From Orthonyx spaldingii (lineage: Eukaryota; Chordata; Aves; Passeriformes; Orthonychidae): DNA of 64,000 nucleotides. Below the pieces are notes generated by a model, which worked only from the letters and a program-made list of their open reading frames with translations, was not told the origin of the DNA and made no database searches. Positions 36,961 to 46,772 of this stretch are shown here, in pieces. Both the position numbers and the translations under genes were made by a program. The stretch spans positions 186,001-250,000 of the forward strand of contig VZTJ01002642.1 of assembly GCA_013397795.1 (NCBI GenBank), in the 5' to 3' direction. The first letter of the stretch is position 1. The number at the start of each line of letters is the position of its first letter.

Positions 36961-38571
36961 CTTTTCAATCTCACTTGAAAAAAAAAAAAAAAGGCATTTG
37001 AGAGGAAAAAATTAAAATACTGCTCTAAATAGTTTAACAGAAGCTGGGCTGGATTCCACACTACACAGCACCAAAACCTGCATGACTTCAGGAAAAGGTG
37101 ACAGTTGGCATGTATAACAGGGCCCAGCTGTCAAATGAAAGACCAAATTATCATCTGCCTTTAAAACAAAAGTAAAATAAATCTCACCTAAAAAAACAGA
37201 GTCTCTGCAAAAATGAACACCGTGCTGCATCACGTCCTCCCCTCCACCTTTTTCTTCCCCTGTTCCAATCGTGCTTTAAATAATCTGAGCCAGTGCTTTA
37301 TGCAACACCAACAGTAAGCACCAGGATGATACTGCACTGGTGACCTTGGATTTTCCAGCCCATTACTCCTGACTGGTCTCTGCAAGAGTGCTACATTGCC
37401 CCCTGCCACATCACACCTCCTCCAATGTCGCCAGGAAGTCAAACTCTGCTCGCACTTCCCCCAGTCCCACCCGCGCCCTGTCACGGAGCTTTCTCTGCTG
37501 ATCTGTGAACAGAGAGTGATCCCGGGGCTCTCAGTGTGCTCAGGATCCTCCCTCCCTGCCTCCCTCCCTCCCTCCCATGCCTGTGTTTGTCACTTATCTG
37601 GTAGGAGGTGCAGAAGAAGAGAAGGGAATATAAGCAGAAATATTTCCATTTTCAGCCTGGTTAAAGGAGTATTTCAAAGCAACAGATGCTATGGCATTTA
37701 TAAAGTGTTCAAAAGACAGGATATATTACAATTCTCACTCTTTTTTTTTTTTTCTGAAAGAAACATAGATACTTTCAAGGTATAAAGATGCATACACAGC
37801 CTGAATGACTATGTCCAGAAAAAAGGGTCAAATCAAGGTTTTTGCCACTTGTAGCACTTTTTACACGTGAGCCATATTTGAAGTAATTAGCATAGTTGTT
37901 TGCCTTTTTATTTCTACGAAAGCAGATGACAGACTACCCAGAGACCCTAAAGAAAATTGCCTCAGGGGAAGACAAAAGCTGTCAACATCAAGCTGCAAAG
38001 ATCTCTTTGAGGAAGAAAACAAATTCCCAGCAAGAGAATTGATATGCCTGCTGATGAGCTGTTCAAATATGAAACACAGACACTCAGAGGGAGCCTGCTG
38101 CAAACACATCCACAGAAGAAACAGAACATTTGGCAAAAAATTTGGCACTAGAAAAAAATGAATACTGAAAGCAAGCATAAGGATGTGATGGAACTAAGAA
38201 ATGCTGGCATGTCATACAGAAAAGAAGAGCTGAAGGAAAAGCAAATATGCCTAGCAAGCTAAATAGAAAAACGTGCTTTCTGGCAGCCGTGGCTACCACT
38301 AGCAGTAGCAATGCTACTTGATTCAAGTGTTAAGGGAGTATTTTATGTCACATAGAAAAATGTGGTAGATGTATTGATATTACTGGTTGTTATTGAACTA
38401 ATACAACAGCAAAACCAAGAAAGGTGCAACAGGCTACCCCAGAGAGCTAGCAGAGAATTTTCTCTTCAAAGAGCTTTTTCAATTCCTAAAATGAATATCC
38501 CACAAAAGCATTTCCCAGAGGTATTAATTTTTTTGTCTAATGACCCCATTATCTTTTCGATGGTGGAAAAT
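36961..38571. other. Unique DNA with a GC-richer segment
   Basis: An A run lies at about 36978-36993. The part from 37230 to 37620 is GC-richer than its surroundings and contains the CCCT array listed next. No gene could be assigned to the open frames there (37230-37484 - and 37396-37785 +). Confidence 0.5.
37548..37576 (-). repeat. CCCT array, G-quadruplex-capable on the minus strand
   Basis: Tandem CCTC/CCTCCCTCCC units give six or more runs of three C. The minus strand therefore has closely spaced GGG runs separated by one to three bases, which meets the usual four-run quadruplex pattern. It sits in the GC-richest unique part of this neighbourhood. Confidence 0.75.
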
Positions 38572-38904
38572 TGTGTTGGTTTGGCACAGCCTGGTTATTG
38601 GTAGCAGGGGGCCACAGAGGTGGCTTCTGTGAGAAGCTGCTGGAAGCTTCCACCATGTCCGGCAGAGCCAATCCCTGATGGCTCTCAAGATGGACATGCT
38701 GCTGGCCAAGGCTGCGCCAATTAAAGATGTTGGTAACGCCTCTGTGATAACATATGTACGGAGAAAATCAAAACGAAGTGAGGCAAGCAGTTTTAATTCC
38801 AGCCAGAGAAGAGGAGGAGGTGAGAACACGTGTGGGAAACAACCTGGAGACGCCAAGGTCAAAGGAGAAGGAGGGGAGGAGGTGCTGCAGGTGCCGGAGC
38901 CGAG

Positions 38905-39285
38905 ATTCCTCTGCAGGCCGTGGTGAGGACCATGGTGAAGCAGCTGTGCCCCTGCAGCCCATGGGGCCCACGGGGGATGCAGAGATCCACCCGCAGCCCG
39001 TGGGGGAGGTGCCCACGCGGGAGCGGGTGGATGCCTGGAGGAGGCTGTGATCCAGTGGGAGACCCGGTGGAGAGAGGGGCCCTGCTGCCAGGCTGGAGCA
39101 GCCTGGCCTTGGAGGACTGCACCCCGTGGAAGAGTGAGCCACGCCGCAGCAGTTTTGGGAGGGCTGTGTGCCCATGGGAGGGACTCACGCTGCAGCAGTT
39201 TTGGCAGGAGTGCTGCTCATGAGATTGGAGCCACGCTGGAGAGGTTCACAGAGAACTGTCTCCCGTGGGAGGGACCCCAGGGTGC
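38905..39285 (+). repeat. Internal imperfect tandem array in the ERVL LTR
   Basis: The motif (C)CCGTGG or CCCATGG recurs about eight times, near 38918, 38958, 38998, 39052, 39124, 39173, 39214 and 39264. It is commonly followed by GAGGGAC or GAC and, downstream, by 'cacgctg(g/c)agcag'. Spacing is about 40-70 bp. This is a degenerate minisatellite-like array that makes up the core of the LTR and causes the many overlapping open frames there. Confidence 0.65.
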
Positions 39286-39462
39286 AGCAGGGGAAGGACT
39301 CCTCTCCTTGAGCAGTGGAAGAAAAGCTTGGATGATGAACTGACCAAAACCCCCACGCCCTGTCTCCCTGCACTGTCTTGGGAAGGAGGGAGGGATTAGG
39401 GGAAGAAAAGGTTTTTATAAGGGTTATTTTGCTTCTCATTATCCTTCTCTGATTTTGTTAGC

Positions 39463-39468
39463 AATAAA
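39463..39468 (+). terminator. LTR polyadenylation signal AATAAA
   Basis: An AATAAA in the expected place near the 3' part of the ERVL LTR, shortly before a T/G-rich stretch (GTTTTGCCC, TGTTTTTGCCC) that could act as the downstream element. It fixes the LTR orientation as plus. Confidence 0.6.
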
Positions 39469-39625
39469 CTCACTTTGAATCCCTAAGCTGAGCCTGTTTT
39501 GCCCTTGGAATGTTTTTGCCCGGTGGTTATCTCAACTCATCAACCTTTTCTTATATTTTTTTCTCCTTGGCCCAGCTGTGGCAGATGAGGGTGAGTGAGT
39601 AGTTTCATGGGTGGACCAGTTCAGG

Positions 39626-40159
39626 GGTTTTCTCTCCTTTAGGTTAATCTTGACTGAAGATGACATTTCGTGAAAGCAATGTTATCTCAGGTATTTAAAA
39701 GTAACACTATGAAGTAGGCATTCTCTTAAGATCATAATTTGGAGCTGTCACCACCTACTGGTATCTTTGGTAAGAGTCCCACACTATTCCTGTGAACAAA
39801 TATTTAGGGAGACGTTGTCATATTTACTCCCATATCCTAGTGAAGAAAGATAAACTTGGTATCCTTTAGAAGTGTGTCCCTGAGGAACCAATCATCTAAG
39901 AAAGGAGAGAGTTTCAATTTCTGTTTTGGGATCTTCAGTTCTCTACACAGTCACATGGTCCATTGAAAAATGAGGAATCAGCAGAGTCCACAAGTACAAA
40001 CTTCTATTGGAATGTAGGCATCTAGCATGTACTTAAAAAATAAAAATATCCCTCTCCTACTTCGGCCAGCATCAGGGGAGCCACATAAAAAAATAAAAAA
40101 AAATCCAAACAAAAGAACCCAACAAATCCTCAACATGCATAAGCAATTAATGAAAGCAA
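39626..40159. other. Unique non-coding DNA
   Basis: No gene or repeat recognised. An A-rich tract lies at about 40083-40130. Confidence 0.5.
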
Positions 40160-40500
40160 CAAGGTGCAAAAATACTTAATTTATGTAATTTGATCGCTTT
40201 TAGCTGTTTTATAAAGCAATTTTGGCACAGCTAAGATAATAATTTCACTACAGACAATAAGGCAGTCATAAAACAGGGCAGGTAAAGCTACGACAATAAT
40301 GAAATTATCTAAGTAAAGCCTATTATCTTCATTAATTTTCACTCACTTTCTACCACAGTGGGAAGATATTAACTTGCTAATATCTTATATCCTATTCACA
40401 AAGAAATGCATCCCTTGAGCAAATAAGCTAAATTAATAATTTCTTTCTATTAGGGATTATTAATAATAATAATTATCAATTAAATGTGTGCACAAAGTTT
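40160..40500. promoter_or_regulatory. Candidate conserved non-coding block, AT-rich with homeobox/GATA words
   Basis: A run of TAAT/ATTA cores is mixed with GATA words ('gaagatattaac', 'ttatctaag', 'attatcttcatt') and 'tgatcgcttttagctg'. It ends in TAATAATAATAATTATCAATTA near 40449-40470. The texture is like vertebrate conserved enhancers, but the right end also resembles simple AT sequence. Conservation not tested. Confidence 0.25.
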
Positions 40501-41145
40501 CTGATTGAGGTCTTTAGATGTAAAATGTGGCTTATTGCTGTTTAAGAAGAGTATCCCTGTCTGTTACTTTAGAAACTAAAACAAGCACCTTGAAAAAGCC
40601 AGATTTTTTTTATAAAATGCACCAGTAAAGAAGCTTGCATTATTTTACTAAACCTGTCTATTTCTATAATCTTTTAGATATCCTCAAACCTTTTTATTTT
40701 TGCAGTAAAGCTTGCGGTACACATAGAATTGTCACTGCCAGCATGTTCTGTTAAACAAACAGAATAATGACTCTGCTGTACCTAAAGATACAAGAAATGA
40801 TTCAAGGTTTTGCTAAGAAATTTTGTCAAATTGTTGTGACTGGGTAGTCACAGTCACAGTAGAAGTAGTTTCCAAAATTAAATAACTAGTAGTCATACTC
40901 CTTCTGTGGAAACTTCAATGTGCTCATCTGAGAATACAACGTGAGGAGCTTGATTGAAGTTGTTCACCTCAGGTTTCAAAACCACTTTTCCAATACATGG
41001 AAAACTTTAGGAGGTAATAGACACAAATCAAAGATCTAAACCCATGCCCTTTCATATGCAGTTAGACTAAAAGTGTTGCATATGTGGGATTTTATTGTTC
41101 AAAAAGGAAAATAATTTCCTTCTGTAAGATTTCATGGGCCTGGCA
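40501..41145. other. Unique non-coding DNA
   Basis: No gene or repeat seen. Confidence 0.5.
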
Positions 41146-41151
41146 AACCTC
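41146..41151 (+). repeat. Left target-site duplication AACCTC
   Basis: The 6 bp immediately before the TG of the solo LTR match exactly the 6 bp after its terminal CA (41401-41406). Six-base duplications are typical of class II (ERVK-like) retroviral integration. Confidence 0.85.
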
Positions 41152-41400
41152 TGTGACAGCACAGAAACCTCTTTCTCATGAGAAAACCTATCTGTTTATG
41201 GTAAACAGAAGATAAGGTGTTCAGAACTCCCTTGGAACAGGCGGAATGCCTGTGGCCAATCAGCCCCAGGGGGCGGAGGGCTGTGGCCATCCCAGTTAGA
41301 GTTCATTTTGTATATAAAAGCTGCATTTAAATAAATAATTGGTTTTTTCTTGGCAACCTGTCTCGTGTGCCTCTGTTTCGACATCGGCTCAACAGTGACA
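41152..41400 (+). mobile_element. Compact class II (ERVK-like) solo LTR, 249 bp
   Basis: The element starts TGTGACAG and ends GTGACA, giving TG...CA termini, and is bounded by perfect AACCTC duplications. Inside, in promoter order, are a CCAAT box (41256-41260), a GC box GGGGGCGG (41269-41276), a TATA box TATATAAA (41311-41318) and AATAAA (41330-41335). A 'tggcaacctgtctcgtgtgcctc' U5-like tail follows. No internal retroviral sequence adjoins it, so it arose by recombination between the two LTRs of a provirus. Intact duplications and an intact promoter suggest relatively recent insertion. The family name is not certain. The right flank shows no primer-binding site, which supports a solo state. 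Confidence 0.85.
41256..41335 (+). promoter_or_regulatory. LTR core promoter: CCAAT, GC box, TATA, AATAAA
   Basis: CCAAT at 41256, GGGGGCGG at 41269, TATATAAA at 41311 and AATAAA at 41330 sit within 80 bp. Transcription would be expected to begin near 41340-41346, just after the AATAAA. The poly(A) signal would then be in U3 and the R region very short, a layout known from avian alpharetroviral LTRs. Activity is inferred from motifs only. Confidence 0.65.
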
Positions 41401-41406
41401 AACCTC
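41401..41406 (+). repeat. Right target-site duplication AACCTC
   Basis: Exact copy of 41146-41151 directly after the LTR's terminal CA. Confidence 0.85.
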
Positions 41407-44400
41407 TTGTTACATTTGTGCTTGAGAAAATCTACAGCTTCCTAAATACATGCAAAGAAGTAAATAAGCTTTTAGTTGTGAAGGGTTTTGTTGTTTTTCT
41501 TTTCACATACTTTGAAATTAATTATTTTAAAGGAAAAACTCAAAAAGATGCAGTGATCTTAGAAAGAAGTTCTCAGGTTTCCATAAAAATCTTTAGAATC
41601 CCAATTTCTTTCATCCTTGTTTGATTATTATGCACAACTCTCATTCACTATACTTTTAGTGACTTTCAAAAGAAATGTGTACCCACTCACATGAAGAATA
41701 TAAAAGAAAACCAGCCCAATTTTACTTAGGAGATCACTCAGCAAATTACAGTTTCCCTGTAAACTGTAAAACCTATAATATTACTATAAAAGCTGCTAAA
41801 AACCCATAATGTTTGTAAGACCTACTTTAGGAAAGCACAAAAAACTTACTATTTATATGAACACAAGAGAAAAGAAGCACCAAAAAAAACCCCATTAAGA
41901 AGTCACTTTCTTTTCCATAACTTGTTTAGTAAAATAGATAATATACTCCTCAAAAATCTCTGTTGAAAAACTTGTCCAGCATGGAAAGTGGACAGCAAAA
42001 CCTGTACGTGTAGGAAACAACAGTAGTCAAGGATCATATGCTTCAAATATTGTCAGTATCTGCAAACAAAGGACACAATCACAGTCAAAAATTAAAATTA
42101 CTTTAACTTTTAATTTAAACTGCCAGTGCTAACAAGAAATGTAACTATACGAAGGTGAAGTCCCCCACAAGATCTGTCCATAGGAAATTATTACAAAAGT
42201 TTATCAAACTCTATATTTGACATAGTAGAAAAAAGGTTACCAGAGAGTTCTCCTAGATTTAAGATTTTATTTCTATTGCAGATTCCACTAAAACATGAAA
42301 GACTTAGAATCAAGATAAATTTAGACTTCAATAACTAAAAAGCTCTTAAATCTAGCATTCTGAAGCCATGCAGAATAACTAACAGAATCACAGAAGCTAT
42401 GAGAGTTATGACTATGACATTTAAAATTCATAGTAACAATGCTTTTATTGTTGAACAATTAAAAAGTATCTCAGTTTCAGCATCTTTAGAAACAAAAATA
42501 GACAACTGGAGGTATATTTTGCAACTGTCTGTAATGTACTAACACTTCCCATACCAATACTAGAGATCAAGACTTCATTTTGTCTAGAATCTTATTCAGT
42601 GAGATTGGCAGGGGAAAGACAGCAGGCAATGGAAATAACTACTGTGATGTATCAGAATTTGATTTAAATTGCACTCTAAGTTTCATGCATTGCAATTCAA
42701 ACCACGCACCCCAATGATTATACTCTTCAAAAGCACATCAGAGTGATGACCTTGTTATTCGCATTGAGGGAAACAAAGCGCACTAAATGCTCCAAAGATA
42801 TTCTTGATACCAAGACAACTGAATGCATCAAGCCCTTACTAGGACTTCCAAAGCTATAAATTTTGCATGGCTGCAGAGCCGATATGAATAAATCTACTTT
42901 CTCTCGTAGGTTTTGCTACTTTTCACAGTAAGGGTTTGTGTCTCTTGTTGTGAGCATTAGACATTGTGACTTAAAGAGTAGACTAAGGAAATGGAATAAA
43001 AACACCTATTGCTTTTGAAAATCTGGTGACATGTTCTTGTGTAATATCAAGAGTTTAATTCGTTTATCCCAGGGGCTGATATTTCCCAAACAGTAAGACA
43101 GGAAAAGGAAAATATGGGATAGCTTAAGATAGAAAATAAACTTTGCAACTAAATCTTGACCAAGAATAAACCAGCTGCACTTAATTGATTTCTTGAAGCA
43201 ATTCTCTGTTATAACTGGCTGAAGAGTTTTTGGTAGTTGGTCTAGAAAACAAGAACTCTTCAAATGAGAGCTTTATACAAAGTTGCAAACCAGAAAAAAA
43301 CAAACAACCCAATATCAAGGCACTCAAAGAGTGCAAGTAGCAAACAAGCTGACAAAGTAACTATGTATCACCTCAAAACCCCAACCAAACAATAACATCT
43401 GTCAAGACACCCAAAACAAACAAACAAACCACACCTAAAAGGCTGATGCATATTCCTGGGAACATCAGGAATCATTGTGCCCCCAAGAATCCAACAGATT
43501 TTTCGTGAGACATTCTGAATAACTACTCAGCAGAAGCCCTAACACTCCTGTCTTTCTGGTGCACATTGCCCAGGTATAATCCTAACAGACCTCTGTTCAT
43601 TCATTTATTTCCCTTATTTGATACAATGGACCTCGGTGGCCAGCTAGCTAAATGTGCCTTCTGAATACACAGCACTAAAGGACATCATAATTCCTGGACT
43701 CTGAAAAGCAAGTGCAAGTTATTTAACACTAGTGCATACCAAAATAATTTCCTTTAAACCATTGACTTAATATTATACAGATCTGCACTTTAAATCCTTG
43801 CAGAAGAGCTGGTTGGAAACAGTTGTGGGTAGAGATGCAACTGCATGGATCAGAACTCAAACAAGAAATTATGCAGACCTCTGACAAATTACTCAATAAA
43901 GCTTACAGGGAAAGAAACTGAAATAATTTAACATCATGTTTTTGAGTTTTACTTTAAAGTGAGTGTTGTCAAAAATACAAGGAAAGGCTTTTTTTTTCCT
44001 GTTTGAACTAATAAAGCTCCATGAAACTCAAGGACTCTAGGAGCTAGGGTTAAAAAATCCCAAAGAAACAAAAAGTCACAAAACCAAACTAAACTAAACA
44101 ATCTAACAAAATCTCACCAGAACATAAGCGGAGGAAAGAATTTGGGTCCTCTGTGGTACAATTTTTTTCCCATTTACTGTGACACCTTTAAGTCCCTGGA
44201 AACAAAAGTCTAAGAGACAGAGGACAAAAAAACTCCTTGGTTACATTACAGACTAACTCCTACCTTTGATATTTAAGATATGCAGAATCAGGGAAACTGT
44301 TACTGAGGATGAGTCTTGGAATACAAGTTGGCACTTGAAATTTTCCAAATTTGCCACAAAATACACATTTATAATTCCCTAAAAGCTCCTTCCCCAGCTG

Positions 44401-46606
44401 AAAGGATGAATGGGAAATTACATGGTGAAAGCTGCTGTTGGGGAGTTGCAGTAAACATGACTGATAACACGTATGTAATATCATTATACAATACACATGA
44501 AGCTCCCTTTAGAAAGTGTGAGGAAAGAAACAAAAAATTATTCTCCGTTGTGAACAAATACAGAAGTTCCTTTGTCAAAAATTCAATGGAAATCAGGTGA
44601 TGGATTTCAAAAGGGAATTTTGCTTGAATAAGGAGAATTTAAATAGGAAATGAATAGTGGGTCAACACCTTCTCTTCTTATTAGGCACTTCACTGCCAAA
44701 AAAAAATAAAATCCTGCCTTCCTTTGCTTGCACATTTTGCATTCTGAACACACATTGTGAACTCCGAACAGAACGAAGACCTGCCTGAAAATTATAAATT
44801 CTCTTAGTGCTGCTATTTTGAATTAATATCTTATGTTAGCCTTAAATTATCATAGTGGACAAACTAGCTGAGCTGTCTTTCCTTCAAAACTGTTGTTCCC
44901 AAGGGGAAAATGGTGTTTGTCAAAGCTAAAATCTCTTAATGTTTCCATGCATAAGATGTAGAGAGTGTTTTTAAAGCATTCACAATGTTCTTATTATCCC
45001 AATATAGTGTTTACAGAAGATAATGAGTTACCATACACTAACATAATGAACACAGTAACAAGAACGTATTATCTGCTACGAGAAAAAGCACATTCCTCTC
45101 ACTACATTTCCAGTGCAGGTACACAGTCCAAAGACCATTTATTCTCTTGTGAGCTTACGAATTGTTCACACTCCGCTGTTTACTTGACACTTTTTGATAC
45201 CTGGAAAACAAAACATTGGAAGGGAATATTTGTGAAGTGGAATTCAAGAGGAGCTTAGCAATGCTGTTGGTTTTGGTGTGCGCTGTGCCTCACTGCAAGG
45301 CTGGCAGAACTGCTGGTGCACCCACACACAGCTTTCAAAACCTGGAATTTGCCTTTTTAGGTACCATCTAGATCTGCACTGATTCAAGGAATATATTTTA
45401 AAAATAAATATTGTGCTTAGCTTCCTGGATGCCCATCAATAAGAAGTTGCTAACACTCTGTGGGAGGAAGGATTAAAAAAATAATAATAAAGTAACTAAA
45501 ATGGAACTAGAACAGAATGTGGGTGTTTAGTATAACAAGTACACTTTGACAGGAATGTAAGCAGTTTGCAGAAAGTATTTAACTTGATTGGCAGAAATCT
45601 CTTAGAAGCAAATTAGTAATGCAAACTATTTAAAGGAAAATTAGAAATACGATTTAAGCATATTGGATACACATTAAGGATTGAATTATGTAAAACCCAT
45701 CATACAGCATGATCCAGCAGCCCTCAAATCTACTAATTTTATTTGGATCATTTATTTCCATCACAATTTAATCAAAGAAGTAGTTAAAGAGCAGGTTTGA
45801 TACATCTATATAAACCATAATATGAATTAATGGTCAAACAACAATAGTAAAGTATTCATTGGTCTGCATGAAGTGAAGCTTAATTCTGGAGTTTATCATC
45901 TTACCCTATACTGGAATATATGCATTGGCCTGAGAACTTTCCACCTTGGTATTTCAACAGCCTGTTTTTTTGATTATATGTCGAAGTATGCTCATTATGA
46001 GACCAACATGGGGTTACTATCAATACTTGAAAACCCACTTCTTTTTTTCTGAATATATTTTTGTTTGTTCTTTATCAGTACAGAGCAATAACCCAAGGAG
46101 ATTGCCAACCTACTCTTACAGGCTGTCCATTTTTCTGTCTCAACAAATTCTCTATCGGTTATTCTCAATTTTCTGGGTAGGAAAAGCACCTGCTTTATAG
46201 CCATGAAAGCCTATCAAAGTGATCAATCAGTTTATTTTAATTTTTTCTATCAAGAAAAGAATGTTTTTTTCCTATTGTTTTAAGATTCACTAGTTTTGAT
46301 ACCGTTACCTAATTCAAGGCTGGAAAATCTTTTTGTTTGTTTGTTTGGGGTTTTCTTAATTGTTTGACTTGTGGTGTATTATTAAAAAACAAAACAAGCA
46401 AAACCCAAAAAAACCTTCCAAAATAACCCCAGGGAAAACCAAATCTACTCCTTACAATTCAGAGGACTTTCAATGAGTAAGAAAACATAGAAAGACCAAA
46501 CCTGAATTTATAAAATTATATCTATTTCACAGAATATTTTTTCCTGTTGGATTAAGAAAAAAAATGTAATAGATTCAAAGGTATTTCTGAAAGTTGTTTT
46601 TTACAG
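41407..46606. other. Unique non-coding DNA with A/C-rich tracts
   Basis: No recognisable gene. A/C-rich low-complexity tracts occur at about 43291-43440 and 44054-44115. A T/G-rich and A/C-rich pair forms an imperfect inverted repeat at 46329-46415. Open frames at 44316-44600 and 44965-45258 give no recognisable peptide. Confidence 0.5.
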
Positions 46607-46772
46607 ATGTTGCTACAGTAACAACAAAGAAATTCACTCAGCAGAAGGCGGGAAGAAAGGAGGAAAAGAGAAACCAGCAGAATCAGTCTTTGTTCAGTGA
46701 GCTTCTGGTAGAAGATGACAAAACACTAACTCTCAAAATACAGATGGACGACATCTCCAGGGAAGGATACAG
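46607..46772 (+). other. Possible internal coding exon, 166 nt
   Basis: The segment is preceded by GTTGTTTTTTACAG (acceptor ending 46606) and ends GATACAG followed by GTTAAAT (donor at 46773). One frame is open throughout and beyond. It starts with two bases completing a codon and reads VATVTTKKF, then a basic KAGRKEEKRNQQNQ, then LFSELLVEDDKTLTLKIQMD. Third positions are GC-richer than the surrounding DNA. The entry phase fits the donor at 35532. I do not recognise the protein; a lncRNA exon, a lineage-specific exon or chance are alternatives. Confidence 0.25.

Larger units (their letters stand above)
38572..39625 (+). mobile_element. ERVL-type LTR (solo, 3' end degraded)
   Basis: The sequence starts at TGTGTTGGTTTGG and proceeds through 'tggcttctgtgagaagctgctg', 'gaagcttccaccatgtccg', 'ctcaagatggacatgctgctgg' and 'gcctctgtgataacatatg'. 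It then runs through a GC-rich series of 'CCCGTGG/CCCATGGGAGGGAC' blocks to 'gatgaactgaccaaaaccccca'. An AATAAA lies at 39463-39468, followed by 'gagcctgttttgccc' and a U5-like tail. This matches an ERVL LTR family widespread in neoavian genomes, in plus orientation. No gag, pol or env sequence adjoins it, so it is a solo LTR. The TATA-like site near 38748 is altered ('acatatgtacgg'). I found no clean CA terminus or 5-bp target duplication; the 3' end is approximate. Frames crossing it are not genes. Confidence 0.85.

Noticed and set aside
38678..39343. Several overlapping 80-135 codon open frames on both strands
   Set aside because: They all lie inside the GC-rich ERVL LTR array; LTRs do not encode proteins and no frame is favoured.
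42380..42410. 'agaatcacagaagctatgag' as a CR1 tail
   Set aside because: Only one octamer-like word matches and none of the following CR1 blocks is present.
44965..45258. 97-codon plus-strand frame
   Set aside because: No recognisable domain or splice context; amino-acid make-up is as expected for random AT-rich sequence.
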